A stretch of DNA of 64,000 nucleotides from VRUE01 sp963712595. GTDB lineage: Bacteria > Actinomycetota > Thermoleophilia > Solirubrobacterales > 70-9. Under the pieces are notes generated by a model. That model searched no databases. It was given only the letters and a program-made list of their open reading frames with translations, and was not told the origin of the DNA. This document shows, piece after piece, positions 8,673-17,486 of the stretch (its first letter is position 1; each line of letters begins with the position of its first letter). The position numbers were made by a program, and so were the translations under genes. Location: positions 558,001-622,000 of the forward strand of contig CAVQIM010000001.1 in the NCBI GenBank assembly GCA_963712595.1, read 5' to 3'.

Positions 8673-9026
8673 GTGAAACTCGTAGTCGGCATCGTGCGTC
8701 CGGAGAAGGCGAACGACGTGCTCGAGGCGCTCTACCGCGCCGAGGTGCGCGGCGTCTCACTCAGCCGCGTGCAGGGACACGGCGGCGAGCTGGAGCGAGT
8801 CGAGACCTACCGCGGCACCACGGTGAAGATGGGCCTCTCCGAGAAGGTCCGCTTCGAGATCGCCGTCTCCGACGACTTCGTGCAGCCGACGATCGACGCC
8901 CTCTGCGAGGGCGCCCGCACCGGCGAGGTCGGCGACGGCAAGATCTTCGTCCTGCCACTCGACCGGGCCGTCCGCATTCGCACCGGCGAGACCGACCACG
9001 GCGCAGTGACGCCGGTGGAGGGATGA
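8673..9026 (+). CDS. P-II family nitrogen regulator lacking the T-loop tyrosine
   Basis: 117 residues from the GTG at 8673 (GGGAGG just upstream); longer frames from 8478 add unrelated residues. The fold is P-II: KLVVGIVRPEKANDVLEAL, a T-loop region, GLSEKVRFEIAVSDD, TGEVGDGKIFVLPLDRAVRI and RTGE. The T-loop reads YRGTTVKMG where GlnB/GlnK have YRGAEY, so position 51 is Val and classical uridylylation at Tyr51 is impossible. It overlaps the Amt gene by 4 bp, the usual glnK-amtB arrangement, and should gate that channel in response to 2-oxoglutarate/ATP/ADP. Confidence 0.92.
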   Translation: MKLVVGIVRPEKANDVLEALYRAEVRGVSLSRVQGHGGELERVETYRGTTVKMGLSEKVRFEIAVSDDFVQPTIDALCEGARTGEVGDGKIFVLPLDRAVRIRTGETDHGAVTPVEG

Positions 9027-10330
9027 GCGCGATGATGCTCGCCGCCGCAAGCGCGATCGACACCGGCGACACCGCCTGGATGCTGGCTGCGACCGCACTG
9101 GTACTGATGATGACCCCGGCGCTGGGTCTCTTCTACGCCGGCCTGGTGCGCTCGAAGAACACACTCAACACCTTCATGATGAGCGTCGCGGCGATCGCGA
9201 TCGCGATGGTTACCTGGGCGCTGATCGGCTACTCGCTGGCCTTCGACGGCACCGGCTCGCTGATTGGCGGGCTCGGCTACGTCGGCCTGCACGGGGTCGA
9301 CTTCGCGGCGCGCGAAGGAACCACCATCCCCCACCTCCTCTTCATGGCCTTCCAGGCGACCTTCTGCATCATCACCACCGCCCTTATCTCGGGCGCGGTG
9401 GTCGAGCGCATGCGCTTCGGCGCCTTCCTCGTCTTCGCCGCGCTCTGGTCGGTGCTGGTCTACGCCGTCCTCGCCCACTGGGCCTTCGGCGGCGGCTGGC
9501 TCGCCGCGGGCGGCACCCTCGACTTCGCCGGCGGCATCCCGGTCGAGATGGGCTCGGGCTTCTCGGCCCTGGCGGCGGCGTTGGTGGTCGGCTCGCGCAA
9601 GGACTACGGGCGCCTGGCGCTGCTGCCGCACAACGCCGTCTACGTGCTGCTCGGCGCCGGCCTGCTCTGGTTCGGCTGGTTCGGCTTCAACGGCGGCAGC
9701 GGCTTCTCCACGGGACAGAACAGCGTGCTCGCCTTCACCAACACCCTGATCACGCCCGCCTGCTCGCTGCTGACCTGGTTCGTCCTCGACCTGATCCGCG
9801 GTCGCAAGGTGACCGCGATCGGCGCCGCCACGGCGATCATCGTCGGCTGCGTCCTGATTACCCCAGCCGGCGGCTTCATCAGCCCGGGCTGGGCGATGGC
9901 GCTCGGCTTCCTCGGCGCCCTGCCCTGCTACGCGATGATCGTCTGGCGGCCGCGCACCCGGGTCGACGAGACGCTCGACGTGCTCGCCGCCCACGGCGTC
10001 GCCGGCTTGACCGGCATCCTCTTCATCGGCTTCTTCGCCTCCTTCGCCTGGAACGGCATCTCCGACGGCCTCGTCTACGGCAACGCCGCCCAGCTCTGGG
10101 ACCAGTTCCTGGCGGTGCTCGCCGGCCCCGCCTACGCCTTCGGCATGACCTTCGTCCTGCTCAAGCTGATCGGCCTCTTCATGCCCCTCCGCGCCAGCGA
10201 GCACGAGGAGGCGCTCGGCCTAGACGTCACCTACCACGGCGAGGAGGCCTACGTCACCGGCGAGGGCGCGATCCTCGTCGCCCCCGCCGACGGCGAGGAA
10301 ATCGCTGTCCCGGTAGCCGACTCGGTCTAG
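9023..10330 (+). CDS. amt: Amt/Mep/Rh family ammonium transporter
   Basis: 435 residues with 11 predicted membrane segments. Family landmarks are present: MMTPALGLFYAGLVRSKN, the pore His152 in LAHWAFGGGWL, LLGAGLLWFGWFGFNGGSG, and the second pore His324 in AAHGVAGLTG. The start codon overlaps the stop of the P-II gene (ATGA). It moves ammonium or ammonia across the cytoplasmic membrane and should be blocked by the P-II protein when nitrogen is plentiful. The last 40 residues form an acidic cytoplasmic tail. Confidence 0.95.
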   Translation: MSAMMLAAASAIDTGDTAWMLAATALVLMMTPALGLFYAGLVRSKNTLNTFMMSVAAIAIAMVTWALIGYSLAFDGTGSLIGGLGYVGLHGVDFAAREGTTIPHLLFMAFQATFCIITTALISGAVVERMRFGAFLVFAALWSVLVYAVLAHWAFGGGWLAAGGTLDFAGGIPVEMGSGFSALAAALVVGSRKDYGRLALLPHNAVYVLLGAGLLWFGWFGFNGGSGFSTGQNSVLAFTNTLITPACSLLTWFVLDLIRGRKVTAIGAATAIIVGCVLITPAGGFISPGWAMALGFLGALPCYAMIVWRPRTRVDETLDVLAAHGVAGLTGILFIGFFASFAWNGISDGLVYGNAAQLWDQFLAVLAGPAYAFGMTFVLLKLIGLFMPLRASEHEEALGLDVTYHGEEAYVTGEGAILVAPADGEEIAVPVADSV

Positions 10331-10341
10331 GCCTAGGCAAG

Positions 10342-10833
10342 CTACGGCGCCGCCGCGACGTGGACCCCGCCGCGGCGGTCGAGCTGGCCGATTCGAAGGC
10401 CGGACGGCCACATTGCCAGGGTCGCCAGGAGACCAACCGCAATCAGGGTCGTCGCCACGTAGGCGCCGGCCTGCAGGGTGTATTCGCTGTCGAGACCGGT
10501 GAGGTGGTTGAGCAGCAGCGCCAAGCCCACGACCCAGAGAAGCAGGGCGGCCGCGAGGCGCACCCGGTAGTGGCTGGTGTAGGCGGCGCGGGGTCGCCGG
10601 TGGCGGACCAGGGGCAGGACGATCATGATCGCCGCCGGACCGAAGATGTAGCCGAGCTCGGCCTTGGAGATCCCGTGCGGGCTGTTCGCGAGATCGAAGA
10701 GGGCCGAACGAGCGTCCCAGGTGAAGATCGCCCCCAACACCCCGACGAAGAGGCCGGCGGCGCAGAGCTGCACGACGATGCTCGCGACGTAGACCCGAGT
10801 ATTGGCGAGAAAGACCTCTCGGCTGTCGTCCAT
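10342..10833 (-). CDS. Hypothetical four-helix membrane protein
   Basis: 163 residues from the ATG at 10833, chosen because it starts one base after the stop of the upstream oxidoreductase gene; a longer frame to 10881 would overlap that gene. Four hydrophobic segments are visible (VYVASIVVQLCAAGLFVGVL, FGPAAIMIVLPLV, LAAALLLWVVGLALLL, YVATTLIAVGLLATLAMW). I do not recognise the family. Tight linkage to the GMC oxidoreductase suggests co-expression, but a shared function is not evident. Confidence 0.65.
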   Translation of the reverse strand: MDDSREVFLANTRVYVASIVVQLCAAGLFVGVLGAIFTWDARSALFDLANSPHGISKAELGYIFGPAAIMIVLPLVRHRRPRAAYTSHYRVRLAAALLLWVVGLALLLNHLTGLDSEYTLQAGAYVATTLIAVGLLATLAMWPSGLRIGQLDRRGGVHVAAAP

Positions 10834-10834
10834 T

Positions 10835-12415
10835 TCAGGCCCGTGCCGTGTCGGACTCGACGGTGGCGAGGGGCTTGCCATGGCGGATCAGGTCGGCGGC
10901 GCGCTCGGCGATCGCGATCGTGGGGGCGTTGGTGTTGCCACGGGTGACGGTTGGCATCACCGAGGCATCGACGACGCGCAGGGCGTCGACGCCCTCGACC
11001 CGCAGCTCTGAGTCGACCACCGAGCCGATCGCGCAGGTGCCAACCGGGTGGTAGATCGGGAAGGTGGTCTGGGCGACGTGGGCGCGCATGGCGTCCTCGG
11101 ACTCGTCGGCCGGGCCGGTGAAGGGCTCGGCGGCGTAGGGACGGAACGAGGGCTGGGCGCAGACGTCGGCGACCAGTCGCACCGCGTCCATCATCCGCGT
11201 CAGGTCCGCTTCCTCGGCGTAGAAGGCGTTGCGGACGATCGGCTTCGCCGTGGGATCGGCGGAGGCGAGGCGGACCGAGCCGCGGCTGCTCGGAGTCAGC
11301 AGGCATGGCGAGGCCCAGACCCCGTGGGCCTGCGGCTCCCCCATTCCCTCTTCGACGATCTGCAGCGCGGCGACGTGGATCTGCACGTCGGGGGCGTCGG
11401 CGCCGGCCTCGACCCGGGCGAAACCGCCCGACTCGGCGAGGTTGGAAGCGAAGGGCCCTGTCTGAGAGGCCTCGAACTCCTCCATCGCCGCCGGCTCGAG
11501 GGCCAGCAAGAGGCTCTCCGGCTCCGGCGTCGTCCAGACCCCGTAAGTGGCGGGATGGTCGCTGAGGTTCTCGCCGACCGCCGGCTGGTCGAGCAGGACC
11601 TCCACTTCGCGCATCGTCAGGTGCTCGGCCGGGCCGATCCCGGAGAGCATCAGCAGCTGCGGCGAGTTGTAGGTGCCGCCGCAGAGGATCACCTCCCGCT
11701 CGGCCCGCAGCTCATGCGCCTCGCCCAACCGGCTCGCCTCGACGCCGACCGCACGCTTGCCGTCGAAGAGGACACGGTTGACGTGCGTGTACGGCATCAC
11801 GGTCAGGTTCGGCCGTTCGATCACGGGGTGCAGGTAGGCGACGGCGGCGCTTGCCCGCATCCCGCCCCTCTGCGTCACCTGGTACATGCCTACGCCGTCC
11901 TGCTCGGCGCCGTTGAAGTCCTCGTTGCGCGCCAACCCCGCCTCGACGCCGGCCTCGACGAAGGCGGCCGTGATCTTGTTGCCCGAGCGCTGGTCGGACA
12001 CCGGCAGCGGCCCGCCAACCGCATGCCACTCAGATGCGCCGCGCTCGTTGTCCTCGGCCTTGAGGAAGTAGGGGAAGAGGTCGTCCCAGCCCCAGCCCTG
12101 CACGCCCCACTCGTCGTAGTCGCGGCGGTTGCCGCGGATGTAGACCATCGCGTTGACCGACGAGGAGCCGCCCAGCACCTTGCCGCGGGGGAGCGAAACC
12201 CGCCTCCCGCCACAGCCCGGCTCAGGAGCGGATGTGTAGTCCCAATCGACCTCGGTGCGGGCCAGCTGCAGGTAACCGAGGGGGATGTGGATGTTCTGGT
12301 TGGTGTCCGGCGGCCCGGCCTCGAGCAGGACGACGCTGGTATCGGGATCCTCGGAGAGCCGCGCCGCCATCACGCAGCCGGCCGAGCCCGCGCCGACGAT
12401 CACGTAGTCGTACAT
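10835..12415 (-). CDS. GMC-family FAD-dependent oxidoreductase (choline-dehydrogenase-like)
   Basis: 526 residues from the ATG at 12415, preceded by AAGGAG; the frame extends to 12556 without protein features. The N-terminal FAD motif reads YVIVGAGSAGCVMAARLSED. GMC signatures follow: LPRGKVLGGSSSVNAMVYIR, then LCGGTYNSPQLLMLSGIGPA, and the catalytic His (about 456) in YHPVGTCAIG. The family oxidises alcohols such as choline, aliphatic or aromatic alcohols and sugars; the substrate here cannot be fixed. It is followed after one base by a small membrane protein gene. Confidence 0.9.
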   Translation of the reverse strand: MYDYVIVGAGSAGCVMAARLSEDPDTSVVLLEAGPPDTNQNIHIPLGYLQLARTEVDWDYTSAPEPGCGGRRVSLPRGKVLGGSSSVNAMVYIRGNRRDYDEWGVQGWGWDDLFPYFLKAEDNERGASEWHAVGGPLPVSDQRSGNKITAAFVEAGVEAGLARNEDFNGAEQDGVGMYQVTQRGGMRASAAVAYLHPVIERPNLTVMPYTHVNRVLFDGKRAVGVEASRLGEAHELRAEREVILCGGTYNSPQLLMLSGIGPAEHLTMREVEVLLDQPAVGENLSDHPATYGVWTTPEPESLLLALEPAAMEEFEASQTGPFASNLAESGGFARVEAGADAPDVQIHVAALQIVEEGMGEPQAHGVWASPCLLTPSSRGSVRLASADPTAKPIVRNAFYAEEADLTRMMDAVRLVADVCAQPSFRPYAAEPFTGPADESEDAMRAHVAQTTFPIYHPVGTCAIGSVVDSELRVEGVDALRVVDASVMPTVTRGNTNAPTIAIAERAADLIRHGKPLATVESDTARA

Positions 12416-12488
12416 CCACCGCTCCTTCCCCCATTGCTCACCGGCACCCAATCCGGCTGCGTCGAGTGTACGCCCAAATGGTGGGTGT

Positions 12489-12521
12489 GCCGGTGCAGCG
12501 GGTGGAGCCCGCCGCACCGGC
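12489..12521 (-). terminator. Hairpin downstream of the large secreted-protein gene
   Basis: Inverted repeat with arms GCCGGTGC and GCGGG against CCCGC and GCACCGGC, one internal mismatch and a 5-nt loop. It lies 16 bp beyond the stop of the minus-strand gene at 12537, so it is placed as its terminator. No clear T tract. Confidence 0.5.
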
Positions 12522-12536
12522 TGCGATGGCGTGACG

Positions 12537-15392
12537 CTACTTCCCGCCGCAGCCACTCACCCGCAGGGACAGGTGGTTGTTGCGAATCTTCTTGCCGTTC
12601 TGCGCCTTTAGGTTCATCACCGATGAGAGCGGGCCCGTGCAGAGGTTCCTGGAGTTGACCAGGAGGCCCTTGTCGCCACCCTCCATGCGGAGGATGAACT
12701 TACTCACCGGCGCATCGGGCAACGGGTTGAACACCGTCTTGATCCCGCCGCCTTTGACAGAGCTGATGATGCCGTGCAGCTGCACGTTGACCTGACCGCG
12801 CAGATCGGCGACCAGGTCCGGCAGCTCATGGCTGGAGGAGACCAGGTAGACCGGCCCCCTCAGCGGATTGCCGAGCAGCGGGCTCCTCGCCTGCGCGTGG
12901 CCGTAGACGGCGGCCTTCGGGCAGGTCTGGGAAGCCAGTTGCGGCCTCGTGCAGACGGTTTGGATGTGTCCCTGGTCGAGGAACATCGCCCGCGGCAGCG
13001 TCAGCGCGCTGCGCAGCACGTTGGCGTCGCCTTCGCGGGCTTCGAGGATCGCCCGCAGCTGCGGGTGCTTTGCCCGTGCCGTCGTCGACGGACCGCCAAA
13101 CAGCCGCGTGTACAGCTTCGGCTTGAAGCCCAGCTTCTTGCAGGCGGTCGCCTGGTAGGGGACCGAGAACGGGTAGGAGCTGAACGCCGCTGGGTCGGTC
13201 GGGTCCGATCCCCCGCCGCCGAGGGTGCCACTGACAGCCCCGACACCGCAGTTGGTCGGGTTGTGGGCGAATTTGCTGCGATCGACGTTGAAGTCGATCG
13301 AGCGCAGGTCCAGCTTGACCCCGCCGAAGACGTCCGGGATCGGGTCTGAGAGCGTCCTGACCTGGGCGGTCCGGGGGTCGACGAAGAGCGCCACCCTGAC
13401 GACGACGGTGCCGAGATCGAAGGGCCCGGCAACCGCCGGGGTGATCGCCGCCATCGAGAGCGGTGCGCCCTTGTAGGGACCGGTGAGATACGCCTTGCCG
13501 CCGATCTTCAGCGGGTTGGAGCCGGTGCCGGCCTCGGTGGAGACGCTGCCGATCTCGCTCGCCGCGGGACAGCTCGGGCTCGCCTGCTCCGTGACCCCGC
13601 TGTTGGCGGTTGCCGCCGCGAGGGCGTCCTCGGAGCAGTAGGGGATACCGGCTAGCTTGCCGGCGAGGCCCTTGGCCAGGGTCGCGTCGACCAGCTTCAG
13701 CTCCTGCTGGCCGTCTGGACGGCCGATGTGAACTCGGAATGGGCTGTACGCCCCGCCTTTGCTGTTATCGGATTTCGCCGTGTAGCTCGGCGCGAACGGC
13801 CTGCCGGCGAGGGTCGTCGGACAGCTGCCGCCGCCGGGTGCGGTCGAGAGGGTGAATTCGCTCGTGCGCGACCTGGTCGAGGCCGGGGTGGACCACGGTT
13901 CGAAGGTTCCGGTCGTCGTTGCCGGCGAGCAGGTGGGCGGGCTGCTGAGCACACCCTTGGCGCCGTCGAGGTGAATCTTCGCCGAGGTGAACGGAACCTG
14001 TGGGTTTTCGGTGAAGCGCGTCGTCAGCTGGCCGGTTTTCGGGTCGGCGCTGGTGTTGCCGATCAAGCGGCTCGAGATGCCGTACTGCTCGGACTCGGCG
14101 TCGACGAAGATCCGGAACTCCTCACCGGAGGTCGGATCGCGGCTCAGCTGCTGGCCGAGGAAGACGTCGCCCTCGAGCGCGCCTTTGGGCAGCGGCGGCG
14201 TCTCGATTTCCACCGTGCCGATCATCGAAGCATCCGGACAGGCCACTGGGTTGCGGGTCCCCTTGCCGAACTGGGCGTCCGTGCAGGCCGCGAGGCCGTT
14301 TGCGGCCGACGGGTTCAAGCCCATTCCGGCCGGCATCGTGATCTCCGCGTTGCGCAGGTGGGACTCGCTGAGTTTGTCGGCGCCCGTGATGAAGGGCAGT
14401 TCGGTGTTGATCGTCGGCCCCGCCGGGGAGTCGACCTGGTCAGTTCCGGCCGCGACCCCGAGCGTCGGATCGAAGGGAACGTTGGCGCAGCCGACCTGGA
14501 CCAGTCCTTCCGGCAGCGCCGCTTCGACCGGCGTGCGGCCGCTTGGGAAGACCGGATCCGGTTCTTCCCTCGACTCGGCGCGGAAGAAGGTCGAGTAGGC
14601 CTGCTGGAACGGCGGCAGCTCCGGGCTGAAGCAGGTGGTCGGGTTGGTGATGAAGGTGCCGTTGCCGGAGGTGCCGATGTTGACGAGCCGGCTCCTCAAC
14701 GTCTTGGTGGTCGCCGACGGTGGCGGCGTAGAGATCGTGAAGCTCTCGTGGTAATCGCTCTCCCATGCCACTTCGGTGATGAGGAACTCTTCCTCTTCGG
14801 TGGGACCGATCTTGAAGCCGAAAAGCGCCGGTTCGCCTTTGTTCGGCACCAGGTTGAAGATCGGGACGAGCGTTTTTCGTTCTTCGCTCGGGTGAATCAC
14901 GAAGTTTTTGGGCAGCGTGGCGGGGGGCGGGTTCGGGTTCGGGATTTCGAATCGCAGGACAACCGTGGCTTCCTCCCTGCCGACTTCCGAGCTCGCCGGG
15001 CATTTGGTCACGTCTTCTTCAAAGGTCTCCAACGGACAGCGTTCGGTCGCTTCGGGGTTGACGGTAAGCCCGGGCGGCAGATCGGAACGCAGCGTCTTGA
15101 TTTCCGCCAACGGTTCTTCGACCGTGTCAGGAACGAAGGTTTTATGTCTCAGCGTGTACTGGGTGAAGCCGAACGGGGGGTGGCCGCCGGCTTGATTGAA
15201 AAACAGCTCGGGGGTTTCCGGTGAGCATTTTTCAGCTTCGTCTTCGCTGCACGTCCCCGCCTGCCAGCCATCCGCGGCCGTGGCGGGGTGATGCTGTTCT
15301 TCGATGATCTGTGCGGTGTCGGCCTGCGCGGCGGACACCCCGAATACAAGTCCCTGGGCTACCAGAGCGATGACGATCAAACGCCTGGCCAT
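12537..15392 (-). CDS. Large secreted protein built of four Cys-containing modules
   Basis: 951 residues with a signal peptide (residues 1-24) and a GAGGAG ribosome site. No enzyme motif is seen. Four similar modules of about 200-230 residues can be aligned by eye. Each has a leading segment (LPPGLTVNPEA at 105; MPAGMGLNPSAANGL at 353; a weaker one at about 571; LPRAMFLDQ at 799). Each then has a Cys and a CP-x-A/S-x-x-x-G element (CPASSEVG at 131, CPDASMIG at 385, CPAASEIG at 608, CPKAAVYG at 824), and closes with N-P-T/N-x-C-like segments (NPTTC 250, PPTC 485, NPTNC 711, NLC 916). I know similar unnamed proteins from Solirubrobacterales. Probably a structural or adhesive surface protein; no function is assigned. 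Confidence 0.75.
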   Translation of the reverse strand: MARRLIVIALVAQGLVFGVSAAQADTAQIIEEQHHPATAADGWQAGTCSEDEAEKCSPETPELFFNQAGGHPPFGFTQYTLRHKTFVPDTVEEPLAEIKTLRSDLPPGLTVNPEATERCPLETFEEDVTKCPASSEVGREEATVVLRFEIPNPNPPPATLPKNFVIHPSEERKTLVPIFNLVPNKGEPALFGFKIGPTEEEEFLITEVAWESDYHESFTISTPPPSATTKTLRSRLVNIGTSGNGTFITNPTTCFSPELPPFQQAYSTFFRAESREEPDPVFPSGRTPVEAALPEGLVQVGCANVPFDPTLGVAAGTDQVDSPAGPTINTELPFITGADKLSESHLRNAEITMPAGMGLNPSAANGLAACTDAQFGKGTRNPVACPDASMIGTVEIETPPLPKGALEGDVFLGQQLSRDPTSGEEFRIFVDAESEQYGISSRLIGNTSADPKTGQLTTRFTENPQVPFTSAKIHLDGAKGVLSSPPTCSPATTTGTFEPWSTPASTRSRTSEFTLSTAPGGGSCPTTLAGRPFAPSYTAKSDNSKGGAYSPFRVHIGRPDGQQELKLVDATLAKGLAGKLAGIPYCSEDALAAATANSGVTEQASPSCPAASEIGSVSTEAGTGSNPLKIGGKAYLTGPYKGAPLSMAAITPAVAGPFDLGTVVVRVALFVDPRTAQVRTLSDPIPDVFGGVKLDLRSIDFNVDRSKFAHNPTNCGVGAVSGTLGGGGSDPTDPAAFSSYPFSVPYQATACKKLGFKPKLYTRLFGGPSTTARAKHPQLRAILEAREGDANVLRSALTLPRAMFLDQGHIQTVCTRPQLASQTCPKAAVYGHAQARSPLLGNPLRGPVYLVSSSHELPDLVADLRGQVNVQLHGIISSVKGGGIKTVFNPLPDAPVSKFILRMEGGDKGLLVNSRNLCTGPLSSVMNLKAQNGKKIRNNHLSLRVSGCGGK

Positions 15393-15574
15393 TCGGCTCT
15401 CCTCGGTCGCATTGACGTGAACTCCCGTCCCTGCGCATGGCGCTCGATCTCTCGCGCCATAAACGGTACTCCTGGATACCCGCGCAGTTCAAGAGGGGAA
15501 ACCCGCATATGCGTCTAGTGCCTCGATCCGAGCTCGGCCGCGGCCCATATCGGCTTGATCAAGCCGTTTCTGAG

Positions 15575-16000
15575 TTACTGGCTAGGCGTCGTCGGCGGCC
15601 CGTCGGAGACCCAGCCCACCTGCCTGAGCATCGCCTCGTCGGTGAGGAAAGCGCGGGCCTCGACGATCCTGCCGTCCTCTCCCAGGCGGGCGAACATCGC
15701 CCCCGGCGAGACGAGCTTGCCGTCAAGAAGGACCTCCGAGAGGACGAGGAGACCGTCGTTCCCCAGCGCCCGAACCTCGAGCACCCGAACCTGGTGCTCG
15801 ATTCCGAGCGTGTCGAGTTCCCTCACCCAGCGCCGCAACCCGTCGTGTCCGTCGTAGCGCCGACGCGCCCCGACGAGGGATGTCGGGTGGAACTCGATCG
15901 CCGGGTCCGAGAGGGCAATGAGATCGTCGACGTGCCGCCGGTTGTACGCATCGACGAACCGGCGCCCGATGATCTGAACCGAGACCCTTGCCGCGGGCAT
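15575..16000 (-). CDS. SnoaL-like (NTF2-fold) protein
   Basis: 141 residues. It shows the NTF2/SnoaL pattern: RFVDAYNRRHVDDLIALSDP, AIEFHPTSLVGA, YDGHDGLRRWVREL, then a run of beta strands ending in VEARAFLTDEAMLRQVGW. Proteins of this fold are small-molecule isomerases, cyclases or simple binding proteins, and the catalytic residues cannot be assigned. No signal peptide. Divergent from the SRPBCC-like gene on the plus strand. Confidence 0.75.
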   Translation of the reverse strand: MPAARVSVQIIGRRFVDAYNRRHVDDLIALSDPAIEFHPTSLVGARRRYDGHDGLRRWVRELDTLGIEHQVRVLEVRALGNDGLLVLSEVLLDGKLVSPGAMFARLGEDGRIVEARAFLTDEAMLRQVGWVSDGPPTTPSQ

Positions 16001-16064
16001 GGGCCGATTTTATGGCGGCCGCCGAGTCACGTCCACCCTTTACTCGCTATACGCTCGCGCCCCA

Positions 16065-16517
16065 ATGCCCGACCGCCTGCCGTACATCGACGAACACTCG
16101 GTCACGCTCGACACCGGGCTCGATGCCGCTTGGGAAGCGCTACTTCGGGTGATCGAAGGCTCGTTCGCCTCGACTCAGAGCGCCCGCGGCGCTCGCCTTC
16201 TCGGCTGCGCCGACGTCGATTCCTCCGGCCCGCGACCGCTAGCCGCAGGTTCGACGCTCCCGGGCTTCCACGTCGAGGCAGCAGATCGGCCCGAAGAGCT
16301 GGTACTTGCCGGCCGCCACCGCTTCTCCGACTACGCCCTGATATTTCGTCTCGAGCGAGAAGGGAGCGAGGGCTGCCGCCTCCGCGCCGAGACGCGGGCC
16401 AACTTCCCCGGCATCGCGGGCCGGACCTACCGCGCTCTGGTCATCGGCACCCGCCTCCACGTCTTGGTCACCCGCCGCCTCCTCTCTGCGACGAAGCAAC
16501 GGGCAGAGGCTCGATAG
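16065..16517 (+). CDS. DUF2867/SRPBCC-like protein
   Basis: 150 residues from the ATG at 16065; the frame opens at 15999, which would overlap the divergent gene. The pattern DEHSVTLDTGLDAAWEALLR, then ADRPEELVLAGRHRFSDYAL, and FPGIAGRTYRALVIGTRLHV fits the START-like helix-grip fold of DUF2867 proteins, which bind hydrophobic ligands. No strong ribosome site is visible. It converges with the DppA-like gene. Function unknown. Confidence 0.65.
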   Translation: MPDRLPYIDEHSVTLDTGLDAAWEALLRVIEGSFASTQSARGARLLGCADVDSSGPRPLAAGSTLPGFHVEAADRPEELVLAGRHRFSDYALIFRLEREGSEGCRLRAETRANFPGIAGRTYRALVIGTRLHVLVTRRLLSATKQRAEAR

Positions 16518-16527
16518 GCGGCGCTGG

Positions 16528-17481
16528 CTATCGCGCTTTCTCGAGCTCGCCGGCGCCTGCGCCGGATGGGCTCGAGGCGAGCCAGCGGCGCTCCTTCGAG
16601 AGCATCACCGGCGTGGCGAGGAGGCTGCCCAGCCGTCGCTGTGCTTTTCGCAAGCGGGAGTCGTGCCCGGCCGGCAGCAGCTTGGCGAGCTGCCGGTACT
16701 CACGCGAAACGCTGCTCGTCCGGAACACGGTGGCGATCGCAGTCAGCAGGTCGTCGGGCTGGGCGACTGTCGTGCGGATCAACTCCTCCCCCTCAACCGT
16801 GATCCGCAGCTCCGCCGGATAGCTGCGCGCCGGGGGTGGCTGCAGCGGCTCGGCCAGCGCGGTGGCGATAGCGGCGGCAAGCTCGGCGCGGGCGGAGTCG
16901 ACGTCACGGGATCGGGCATGTGCCCGCCCCTGACCTTCCTTGGTCGCCACCAACCGGGCGCTGCCCATCTCCCCCTCCCCCAGCTCATCGAGCATGCAGC
17001 GGTCGCCGCCCACGACCAGGACCGGGATCCCCTCGGCCGCCAGGCCCTGCGCGTAGACCTGCACCTCGCTGAGGGACTCCCCGTCCAACAGCACCTCCAT
17101 GTCCCAGACGAAGGTGTGAGAGGAGAACCCGCGCGGACTGGTCGTGCGCGCGTGATGCCCGATCATCACCACCGCGTCGAGTGGGCCGCCGTGGGCCTTG
17201 GCCATCGATGGATCGGCCTCGACCAGCGCCAGGTCGGCGATCGGCCGCACCTCGATCCCCTCCGGCATCCGCTCGCGTTCGACGTTGGTGCCGACCATGT
17301 GCCAGTCGCCAACGGAGATGCGGTCGACCCCGGCGTCCCGCAGTGCCTTCACCGCCACCAACACCTCGTCGGTCATCAGCTTCCGGCCGCGGGCGTAGGC
17401 AGCGGGGTGCGATGGCAGGCAATCGCCGTAGTCGTCGATTCCCGCGATCCCCTCCATGTCCGCCGCGATCAGTACGTCCAC
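16528..17481 (-). CDS. M55-family D-aminopeptidase (DppA-like)
   Basis: 317 residues from the GTG at 17481 (GAGG just upstream); an ATG at 17517 would overlap the upstream gene. The M55 zinc ligands can be placed: Asp/Glu in IAADMEGIAG, His in VGDWHMVGTN, His in VMIGHHARTT and Glu in SLSEVQVYAQG; GIPVLVVGGDR follows as in DppA. DppA of Bacillus is a decameric, self-compartmentalising D-amino-acid dipeptidase of about 274 residues, so this protein has a modest C-terminal extension. A role in recycling peptidoglycan D-peptides is inferred. Confidence 0.85.
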   Translation of the reverse strand: MDVLIAADMEGIAGIDDYGDCLPSHPAAYARGRKLMTDEVLVAVKALRDAGVDRISVGDWHMVGTNVERERMPEGIEVRPIADLALVEADPSMAKAHGGPLDAVVMIGHHARTTSPRGFSSHTFVWDMEVLLDGESLSEVQVYAQGLAAEGIPVLVVGGDRCMLDELGEGEMGSARLVATKEGQGRAHARSRDVDSARAELAAAIATALAEPLQPPPARSYPAELRITVEGEELIRTTVAQPDDLLTAIATVFRTSSVSREYRQLAKLLPAGHDSRLRKAQRRLGSLLATPVMLSKERRWLASSPSGAGAGELEKAR

Positions 17482-17486
17482 TTGCC

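Noticed and set aside
11048..12658. 536-residue plus-strand frame
   Set aside because: Antisense shadow of the GMC oxidoreductase, whose motifs and ribosome site are clear.
13728..15224. 498-residue plus-strand frame
   Set aside because: Antisense to the four-module secreted protein; long antisense frames are expected in GC-rich genes.
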